A stretch of 40,677 nt of DNA. Origin: an uncultured Planctomycetota bacterium. GTDB taxonomy: Bacteria; Planctomycetota; Planctomycetia; Gemmatales; HRBIN36. A model generated the notes under the pieces. That model saw only the letters and a list, made by a program, of their open reading frames with translations. It ran no database searches and was not told the DNA's origin. Below, piece after piece: positions 34,284 through 40,677 of this stretch; the stretch's first letter is position 1, and every line of letters starts with the position of its first letter. The stretch is taken from NCBI GenBank assembly GCA_937944855.1, contig CALFAY010000055.1, forward strand, positions 1 to 40,677. The letters are read 5' to 3'. The position numbers and the translations under genes are program-made.

Positions 34284-34300
34284 CTTGTCGGTCCGACAAG
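34284..34300. repeat. Perfect 8-bp palindrome after ispG
   Basis: CTTGTCGG, T, CCGACAAG is a perfect inverted repeat five bases after the ispG stop. As RNA it would form a short stem (CTTGTC/GACAAG) with a five-base loop; no T-run follows at once, though GAATTTTTGC comes 16 bases later. It may be a weak terminator or a protein-binding operator upstream of the next gene. Confidence 0.35.
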
Positions 34301-34400
34301 CCCTTGGGATGGCCTGAATTTTTGCTAAGCTGATGATGGTCTGCACGTCCGCGGAGGATGTGCCAGCACCATGAGAAGACCATCTCAGGGGCAGGGCGTC

Positions 34401-36377
34401 ATGGCCATCAAATTCTCGTGTCCCTCGTGCAACAAGGCCCTGGCTGTCAAGGAGGACTTGGCGGGGAAACAGGGGAGATGTCCCAACTGCAAGCAAGTGA
34501 TTGTCATTCCCAGCGGACAAGCGACCGGAATCGGAGGGCGGAGCACGGTTACCGATGCCGTGTCCAAGCCCGCCAAAAAGCCCACTGCCGAGCGGAAGAC
34601 CTCCAACGGTTCAAAGGTGGACCTGGAAAGCCTGGCGGCGGAGGTGCTTGTCGAGAAAAAACAAGAGGCCGCGGCCGAGCCACAGACGGTGACATTTACC
34701 TGCCCCTGGTGCGACAGCGAAGTCACCTACTCGGCGGAACTGGCCGGGAAACAGGCCCCCTGCACGAATCCGGAATGCCGTCGCATCATCAAGATTCCCG
34801 CGCTTCAGAAGACCGAGCCGAGAGATTGGCGGAAGCCAGAGCAGAGCACATTGCCGTCCGGTGCTCGACGGGACGACGCTTTGCTGGATGGGGCGTGGGG
34901 GTCGCAACAGGCCAGCGGAGCAAGCCGCCAGGCCTTGATCGAGGCCAAGGTCATCAAGGAAGAACGCGAACCGATCACGGTGCGGGGCTGGATTCTTCGA
35001 GGTGCCGCCGCAGCCAGCCTGGTTCTGGTCCTCGTCGCCGCAGTTTATTTTGTACTCAGCTACAGGTCGGCGGTGAGAGAGGCGACCGCCTGGGCCTTGG
35101 CGCAATCCGGGCTAGGCGACGCCGCGGAGCAAGAGGGCAAGGTCTGGCTGCACATCGGGCTGGCCGAATATGCCTTACGGGCCGACCGACGCAATGACTC
35201 GGGTTACAGTCTCGCGCTGTATCATGCCCATCAAGCTTCCAACCTTGTTGCAGCGATGCCGCCCGAATCGCTGGGACGGTCGCTGGCCCTTGCAGAGTTG
35301 TTAGCCCTTCAACAGCACGCGCTGGAGAAGCCCGCCCCGGATTCTCAGACCCAGCGCGAACGGGACGAGTGGGCGGGGCTGTTTGGCGAGACGCTGAACC
35401 TACTGCCCGCGTCACCCGCTCGCTGGGCTGTCCTGCGGTCTCTGGCACGTCATCAGACGCACCAGCCAGCCGCTCCCACAGAATTCTCGCCGGACCACTT
35501 GCGGAACTATCTCCGCCTGGCATTTCGGCCCATCCCAGCGGCCAAGGCCCAGCCCGACGGCGAGAACGCCAAGTCCCCTTCATCGGGTGGAGAGGCAGTG
35601 GAGAACGATCCTGTGGAACAGATCAACGCCATGGCAGTTCTGGCGCAAGAAATGATTCGAGCCGGGCAAATCGACGCGGTCCAGCCGTGGATTAAGGAAT
35701 TGCGGACGCTTTACAAACCGGACCACTCCTTGCCCGTAGAACTCGTCGCCTTGTTGACCGCCTTGAATCAGCCTGAGTTAGAGGCCGTCAAGGAAGGAGA
35801 ACCAGTTCACGTCGGGCGGTTCCTGGGTCTGGTTCGGTCCGGACGCGCCGGAGAAGCCGAGCGTTACTTGAACGAGCATCTTCAGCAGAGTACGACTTCC
35901 TTGAAGCTCTCGGCCATTCTAGACGCCGCCGATGTGCTTGGACCAGAACACGGTGAAGTGGCCAGCCGCCTGTTGCGGGAGGCCGCCCGAATCCTGCAAG
36001 GGTACGCCATCAGCGACCTCGCCTGGGAACGCTATCGCCTTTTGGTTTTGACCGCCCAAATCGAAGGACTCGACGCAGCCGAGCCGGAAGTGCCACGTTA
36101 TCTGGAAGAGCCGGACGCCACCTACGTGCGGGCCGCTTTGGTGAAATTGCGTTGCGAGGCTACGCCGGCTGCGCCTCCCAGCCTGACCCAAGATTTGCAG
36201 TCGGTGGGAAACGCGAACGACGCTCAGGCTCGATGGGCAATGGGGGCAGCTCGCTGCCGGGCCAAGGTCGATCCGGACGAAGCCTTGACATGGGCGAAGT
36301 CACTTGCCTCTGTCCGCCTGCGAGGATGTGCAGGAGCCGGGCTACTGCTCGGTCTGCAAGATCGCGGAGGGCGTTGA
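34401..36377 (+). CDS. Double zinc-ribbon membrane protein, function unknown
   Basis: A 658-residue protein with two zinc ribbons at the N-terminus, one of CxxC-x16-CxxC (C7, C10, C27, C30) and one of CxxC-x16-CxxxxC (C101, C104, C121, C126). The two are related to each other (SxxLAGKQGRCPNC against SAELAGKQAPCTN). One membrane helix (about 200-220) precedes about 440 residues of mainly helical, Ala/Leu/Glu-rich sequence that resembles TPR-like solenoids without clear repeats. The N-terminal half would be cytoplasmic and the C-terminal half outside. The ATG at 34401 starts directly at the ribbon; an earlier ATG at 34371 adds ten residues. No function can be named. It meets the kinase gene tail to tail. 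Confidence 0.8.
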   Translation: MAIKFSCPSCNKALAVKEDLAGKQGRCPNCKQVIVIPSGQATGIGGRSTVTDAVSKPAKKPTAERKTSNGSKVDLESLAAEVLVEKKQEAAAEPQTVTFTCPWCDSEVTYSAELAGKQAPCTNPECRRIIKIPALQKTEPRDWRKPEQSTLPSGARRDDALLDGAWGSQQASGASRQALIEAKVIKEEREPITVRGWILRGAAAASLVLVLVAAVYFVLSYRSAVREATAWALAQSGLGDAAEQEGKVWLHIGLAEYALRADRRNDSGYSLALYHAHQASNLVAAMPPESLGRSLALAELLALQQHALEKPAPDSQTQRERDEWAGLFGETLNLLPASPARWAVLRSLARHQTHQPAAPTEFSPDHLRNYLRLAFRPIPAAKAQPDGENAKSPSSGGEAVENDPVEQINAMAVLAQEMIRAGQIDAVQPWIKELRTLYKPDHSLPVELVALLTALNQPELEAVKEGEPVHVGRFLGLVRSGRAGEAERYLNEHLQQSTTSLKLSAILDAADVLGPEHGEVASRLLREAARILQGYAISDLAWERYRLLVLTAQIEGLDAAEPEVPRYLEEPDATYVRAALVKLRCEATPAAPPSLTQDLQSVGNANDAQARWAMGAARCRAKVDPDEALTWAKSLASVRLRGCAGAGLLLGLQDRGGR

Positions 36378-36459
36378 ACTCGCGGAAGCCGCACCCGCAC
36401 GCCAGACCGTTTTGAAGTTCGATTTCAAATGCCTGTGGAGCGACCGGCATGGGGCCGTT

Positions 36460-39400
36460 TCAAGCGGAGGCGATGGTCGGAGTCGTGGTTTCCTTCAGTT
36501 CCCGCAAGAGTTTGCGGAAGTCCGGTCGATCGCGGAGTACGTCGAACGGCGGCTTCTCCAGGCTTCCAGCGTCTTTGAAGCCAAGTTGCACCGCCTGGCG
36601 AAGCAATCGCACGGCCTCGTCGGCGTAAGAGGCGGCGGGCGATTCGCGTTTCTCGTCAACCCCCGTTTGGCAGGCTTCTTCCGCCACGGAAACACACCGG
36701 GCCAGCCAGTAGGCGGCACGAAACGACTGAATCGGATCCTCCGGCCGCAACTCCCCCAACTCCCGGGCACATTGAGCCGCCGAAGCATGGTCGAGGATGG
36801 CCACGTAAGCCTGAATCAGACCAAGCAGATAATTGTTTAAGTCGTTGCGGTAGGCGGTGCTGGCAGGGTTGAGTCGGGTGGCCTCGCGTTGCAGTTCGAC
36901 GGCTCGTCGCAGATGCGTTCGGCTTTCCGCATCGTGAAGGCTCACCGCCAGGGAGACGGCCAGCGGAGAAACGCATGAAAATGACGGAATGGGCACGAGC
37001 CGCTCCGCATTCAGTCGGCCTAGTCCGTAATGGACCATGGCTGAGCCGTTGAGGTACTCCGGCGAACGGTTTTCGGCCAGTAAAGCATCGTAAATGGCGA
37101 CGGCCTCACGATACGCCGCCTCAGCCTCGCCGTAGCGGCGTAAATCCCGATGGTAATTCCCAAGACTCAGAAGGCTGCGGGCTAGGCGCTGCCGATAATC
37201 GGCCGTTTCAGGGAATTCTCGCACCAACTCCCGCTGCACCTTGAGGGCCTGATCGAAAAAGCCGAGGGCTTCGTCATAGCGGCGGAGCGACCGCATCAGC
37301 ATCGCCTGATTGGCCAGGCACATGCCCAAATCGTTGCGGTAATCGGGCACTCCCGGAAAGTCCCGGACCAGGCCCTGGAGGAGTTCTTGAACTTCAGCAA
37401 AAGCAGCTTCGGCCTCCGGCAGTCGCCGCGGATCGCCTTGCAGGAGCACAGCGATGTTGTTGCAGGTGCGGGCCAGTTCCCGACGGTACGCAGGCCGGGT
37501 GGCGGGACTGGCGACAAGCTGTCGCTGCAACTGCCGGGCTTCGTCGAAAACAGCGAATGCTTCCGCAGGCTTTTTCGTCCGGGCCAACAGCAACCCAAGG
37601 TTGTTCAGGGTTCGAGCCAATTGGCGGCGTTCCTCGAAACCGGCTCCAGCTTCGGCGATGGTTCGCTGTAACCGCAGAGCTTCCCGGTAGGCCGTTTCCG
37701 CTTCGTCCGTAGAACTTGGCAGGGCCGCCAGGACGACGCCGAGGAAGTAGTAACATCGCGCCAGGGCCGATTGCGATTGCTCCGAATTGCCAGTCAACTC
37801 CGACGCCTGCTGTTGCAATCGCAGTGCTTCCCGGGCATCAGCAGCAGCGGGTTCCAGTTCGTCCAGGGCCTTGTTCACCAAAGCCCGACCGACGTGAGCA
37901 GAGGAGAGGTCGGCCAGGAACTCCGGCGTTTCCCGCAGCGGTCCGGGCAACTCTTCGGCGAGGGCGAACATGCGGGTATAGTGCTCTCGGCTCTTCGGCA
38001 GGTCGCCAAGGAAGCGGTAGATGTCGCCGACCTGTCCGCAGGTCCTGGCCAGTTCGAGTTGCAATCCCAGATCGTCGCCTTTTTCGTGAAGAAACTCCTC
38101 GTAGAAGCTCAAGGCCTTTTCCAGAAGACGACGCCGCGTCCCTTCCATCAGCGGGGCGTCTTCCAATTCGTTTGACACGGCGCGGAGCAGTTCATCAACG
38201 GCCTTGCGAGAACGCTCGTAGTTCAGCGCCGCTCGTTTCCGTGCTGCTTCCAGTCGAACATTGCTTGCACGCAATTGGGCATTCGACCACAGGATGATGC
38301 CCACGACCGTAAAAGCCGCGAGAACACTGACGGCGATCAGGGCGGCGGCCGCGGGGCGGCGTCTGGCCCATTTCCAGGCGTGGACCCACAGACTCACGGG
38401 CCGAGCGCGGATCGGTTCGCCGGCCAGAAATCGCTCCAGGTCCTGACCCAACTCCGCCGCGCTGGAGTAACGCTGGCGCGGCTCCTTTTGGAGCGCCTTG
38501 AGGCAGATGGTTTCCAAGTCCCGAGGCAGTCGCGGCTGCAAGCGGGTCGGCGGTACTGGATCCTGCGACTGGACCTGTCGCAGCGTGTCCAGCGGCGTCA
38601 CTCCTGCGAAGGGTGGGCGTCCCGTCAGCATTTCGTAGAGGATCGCTCCCAGAGCGTACACATCCACGGCGGGTCCGATCTGGTCCGTCTTGCCCGTGGC
38701 TTGTTCCGGAGCCATGTAGCTGGGCGTGCCCATGATTGCTCCGGTGACGGTGTTGCCGTCCTGCTCTTCCATCCGCTTGGCCAGTCCGAAATCCGTGATC
38801 TTCGGAATACCCCAGGCCGAACCGTGCGGATCCAGCAGGGTGGATTCTTTTCGCAGCAACCGCGTTTGCACGGTTTCCGCGGCACGGCGGGGGCCGCTCG
38901 TCGTCACTCCCGCTTTTTGAATCAGAATGTTCGCTGGTTTCAGGTCGCGGTGGATGATGCCGTGGTCATGGGCGGCCTGGACGGCATAAGCCAGCGTAGC
39001 TACGAGACGCGCCGACTGATAGGGATCCTGAGGTTTGCCGCCGAGAATCTTGTCCAGCGGAGCGCCGTCCACGAATTCCAAAGCGAGGAAATGGCGGCCA
39101 TGGTATTCACCGACTTCGTGAATCTGAACGATATTCGGATGCTGCAAGCTAGCGACGGCTTTGGCCTCGGTCTGAAAACGGGCCAGATGCTCCCGCCCGG
39201 CGTGAGGTCCGGCAAGGATCATCTTAAGCGCGACAAGCCGATTCAAACGGGGCTGACGCGCTTTGTAGACAATGCCCATGCCGCCTTGTCCGAGTACGTC
39301 CAGGATTTCATATCCGGCAATGCGGTCGGCGGATTCGGGAGCCGACCACGCCGACCCGGATTCCCCGCCCGACTCGATCCGGGTCCGCAAGTTGTCCGCC

Positions 39401-39693
39401 GGTGCCGAAGCAAGAAAAGCTGCCGTCTTCTGGGAATCGTCACCGGCCCGGCTTGGGTCCGATTCCCCAAGCAACCGATGCGTTTCGTCTGAGATCGGTC
39501 GAGACGGCGAGAACTCGCAAGTCTTCTGGTCCCGCATCACGGAAGGGGAATCGGAAGGTTCCTTGTCCAAGCCATCAGCTGCGGATTCAACCAGCGTGGC
39601 CTGATTCTGTTGAGCGGCACAACGGGGGCAGGGGGTGTCGGCTTGGGGTGCGTCGTACTGATGGCCAGCGGAACAAGTCTTGAGGTAGGACAT
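36460..39693 (-). CDS. Transmembrane Ser/Thr protein kinase with TPR sensor domain
   Basis: A 1077-residue PknB-type kinase. A zinc-ribbon-like Cys set (C7, C22, C25 with H11) comes first. The kinase domain spans about 128-425: LGQGGMG glycine loop, VALK lysine K157, HRDLKPAN (D250, N255), DFG D301, and GTPSYMAPEQ. Between N255 and D301 there are 46 residues, about 30 more than usual. A membrane helix (about 449-470) is followed by a C-terminal half of tetratricopeptide-like repeats (for example YDEALGFFDQALKVQRELV, YGEAEAAYREAVAIYDALL). Planctomycetes carry many such kinases; targets are unknown. The ATG at 39693 is preferred because the ribbon begins there; an in-frame ATG at 39735 has no ribosome site. 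Confidence 0.93.
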   Translation of the reverse strand: MSYLKTCSAGHQYDAPQADTPCPRCAAQQNQATLVESAADGLDKEPSDSPSVMRDQKTCEFSPSRPISDETHRLLGESDPSRAGDDSQKTAAFLASAPADNLRTRIESGGESGSAWSAPESADRIAGYEILDVLGQGGMGIVYKARQPRLNRLVALKMILAGPHAGREHLARFQTEAKAVASLQHPNIVQIHEVGEYHGRHFLALEFVDGAPLDKILGGKPQDPYQSARLVATLAYAVQAAHDHGIIHRDLKPANILIQKAGVTTSGPRRAAETVQTRLLRKESTLLDPHGSAWGIPKITDFGLAKRMEEQDGNTVTGAIMGTPSYMAPEQATGKTDQIGPAVDVYALGAILYEMLTGRPPFAGVTPLDTLRQVQSQDPVPPTRLQPRLPRDLETICLKALQKEPRQRYSSAAELGQDLERFLAGEPIRARPVSLWVHAWKWARRRPAAAALIAVSVLAAFTVVGIILWSNAQLRASNVRLEAARKRAALNYERSRKAVDELLRAVSNELEDAPLMEGTRRRLLEKALSFYEEFLHEKGDDLGLQLELARTCGQVGDIYRFLGDLPKSREHYTRMFALAEELPGPLRETPEFLADLSSAHVGRALVNKALDELEPAAADAREALRLQQQASELTGNSEQSQSALARCYYFLGVVLAALPSSTDEAETAYREALRLQRTIAEAGAGFEERRQLARTLNNLGLLLARTKKPAEAFAVFDEARQLQRQLVASPATRPAYRRELARTCNNIAVLLQGDPRRLPEAEAAFAEVQELLQGLVRDFPGVPDYRNDLGMCLANQAMLMRSLRRYDEALGFFDQALKVQRELVREFPETADYRQRLARSLLSLGNYHRDLRRYGEAEAAYREAVAIYDALLAENRSPEYLNGSAMVHYGLGRLNAERLVPIPSFSCVSPLAVSLAVSLHDAESRTHLRRAVELQREATRLNPASTAYRNDLNNYLLGLIQAYVAILDHASAAQCARELGELRPEDPIQSFRAAYWLARCVSVAEEACQTGVDEKRESPAASYADEAVRLLRQAVQLGFKDAGSLEKPPFDVLRDRPDFRKLLRELKETTTPTIASA

Positions 39694-39774
39694 AGCCTTT
39701 GCTGTCTCGTATCCCTCCGTGGACTGCCCGCTCATTGGGCGCGTGATCCCAATCCCGATGGTAGCGAGACTGCC

Positions 39775-40203
39775 TCAGACCTGCAAGGCAGCCAGGGCTT
39801 GCACGGCCCGTGCAGTGTCCTCAGCGCTGTCGCAGGCGACGTAAGCGACGAATCGGCCTCCCAGGGCAGTCATGGACAGTCCACGGAGATTGATCCCGGC
39901 CCGAGCCAGACAAGCTGCAAGGAAGTGGCCGACGCCGGGCCGATCTGTGCCCTCGATCCGCAGCAGAATCAGATCATTCGTATGGGCGAAACCGACCGAC
40001 TGGGCCGCGCGAGTCTGGGCCGGTCCCGTGATCGGCGCAACAAAAATGATACCCCAGCCGGGACGATGATCGAGCCGCCGCGTCCAGATGAACTCCAGAT
40101 TGGCCCCCGCCTCGGCCAACGGAGCCAGGACATGGGCCACGCCTCCGGGACGATCCGGCACTTCTGCTGACCAGACCTGCACGCGGTTCAAGCGAAAATC
40201 CAT
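39775..40203 (-). CDS. Tandem ACT-domain protein
   Basis: A 142-residue form made of two ACT domains, small ligand-binding modules that sense amino acids. The first begins NRVQVWSAEVPDRPGGVAHV with the loop EAGANLEFIW, and the second follows with LILLRIEGTDRPGVGHFL and LARAGINLRGLSM. In known proteins ACT pairs bind amino acids and regulate enzymes or act alone; ligand here is unknown. The start is uncertain. ATG at 40203 begins just before the first strand and is chosen; ATG 40257 and GTG 40347 are in frame and would add 18 or 48 residues without recognisable structure. Its promoter region abuts a transposase fragment. Confidence 0.8.
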   Translation of the reverse strand: MDFRLNRVQVWSAEVPDRPGGVAHVLAPLAEAGANLEFIWTRRLDHRPGWGIIFVAPITGPAQTRAAQSVGFAHTNDLILLRIEGTDRPGVGHFLAACLARAGINLRGLSMTALGGRFVAYVACDSAEDTARAVQALAALQV

Positions 40204-40425
40204 GATGGGTTCGGCCCCCAGAATGCGTATGAAGATTGCGTTAACATCTGGTTCCATTGTCGGATCGCTCACCGGAAAAGCAACGTGGAAATCAATTGGT
40301 GGCTTGGCAGCGGGGGGAAACTGCAAGCCCGGTAGTGCGTAGGGCACGTCAGAGAATCAGAGTGCGTTAAGTTTCTTGAGGGTCGCCCGGGGATGGAGTT
40401 GACTGTGCCGGATCGCCTCGGCTCA

Positions 40426-40677
40426 CTAACAGCACTCCTCCCTCCGCACTCGTCGTGTCAAAATATCCGCCACCAGATTGCGTAAGCTCGCCAGCACCCG
40501 CAGCGACGCCCTCTTGCGAACCCGACAACGATCCCTCAGCGTCACCTCCTCCACACAAAACAATTCGTTCTCAATGACCCAAGGGCCCCGACACAACGCC
40601 AGCAACCGCTCCGGACTCGCCTCCTCCCGGGTCAAACTCGTCAAGCCGTAGATCACCTCCCGCGTGCCCCTCCCCTT
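40426..40677 (-). mobile_element. ISAs1-family transposase, C-terminal end (runs off the window)
   Basis: The minus frame is open from the window edge to a stop at 40428-40426. The visible 83 residues carry the family's end pattern: REVIYGLTSLTREEASPERL, the catalytic-region IEN in CRGPWVIENEL, then RVRKRASLRVLASLRNL. Compared with typical members, the sites usually reading GHWGIENRLHWVRDVT are altered (GPWVIENELFCVEEVT), suggesting divergence or decay. Terminal inverted repeats cannot be placed in the 78 bases before the ACT gene. Whether the element is intact depends on sequence beyond the window. Confidence 0.75.

Noticed and set aside
32809..34383. 524-residue minus-strand open frame
   Set aside because: It is antisense to ispG, which is complete and certain; the translated frame is His/Asp/Gln-rich without motifs.
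38275..39492. 405-residue plus-strand open frame
   Set aside because: It is the complement of the Ser/Thr kinase domain, which has all catalytic motifs on the minus strand.
1..40677. CRISPR arrays, tRNA or rRNA genes
   Set aside because: No regularly spaced direct repeats and no cloverleaf or rRNA-like stretches were recognised on reading; a tRNA scan was not possible.

Overview
The window looks like a chromosomal segment from a planctomycete, probably from the Gemmata-like branch. This rests on gene families rather than on a database match. It carries a DUF1559 protein with a pseudopilin leader, a DUF1080 (3-keto-disaccharide hydrolase) protein, an outer PQQ-type beta-propeller, a Gfo/Idh/MocA-like protein and a Tat-exported sugar-phosphate-isomerase-like TIM barrel. 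It also has a Ser/Thr kinase with C-terminal TPRs and several small zinc-ribbon plus membrane-helix proteins. The DNA is GC-rich, genes are often in short same-strand runs, and AGGAG-type ribosome sites are recognisable at many starts.

Layout. 1-5026 (+): the 3' part of argG, an HTH-PTS IIA fusion, a methyltransferase, a GT39 membrane glycosyltransferase and a membrane protein with a Cys/His hydrolase-like domain. 5173-9806 (+): a carbon-metabolism operon of a transaldolase/glucose-6-phosphate isomerase fusion, 6-phosphogluconate dehydrogenase and ribulose-phosphate epimerase. 9845-13155 (-): a Ski2-like helicase, a double zinc-ribbon protein and queF; queC (+) diverges from queF. 13963-18299 (-): a run of a PQQ-propeller protein, a degenerate Gfo/Idh/MocA protein with a membrane tail, a DUF1080 protein, a 48-residue basic ORF and a Dabb protein. 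18300-19025 has no intact gene but holds a probable transposase remnant. 19026-21792 (+): a soluble FHA-GAF-histidine kinase and a bacterial PH-domain membrane protein. 21813-23556 (-): an EboC-like UbiA prenyltransferase translationally close-coupled to a Tat-exported TIM barrel. 23895-24923 (+): the DUF1559 protein.

The most striking region is 24965-32812 (-), seven tightly packed genes headed by a PspA/IM30 homologue. The others are a two-part AAA ATPase, a 100-residue helical protein, a Tat/lipobox flavin amine oxidase, a NitT/TauT-type substrate-binding domain fused to an OmpA peptidoglycan-binding domain, a VWA lipoprotein and a membrane coiled-coil protein. A TTGACG-17-TATCAA promoter candidate lies upstream of pspA. 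I infer an envelope-stress or membrane-remodelling module that spans cytoplasm, inner membrane and periplasm; the sequence alone does not show what it senses or does.

33139-40677: ispG (+), a double zinc-ribbon membrane protein (+), a large receptor-like Ser/Thr kinase with TPRs (-), an ACT-domain protein (-) and the C-terminal end of an ISAs1-type transposase that runs off the window (-). I saw no tRNA, rRNA or CRISPR array.
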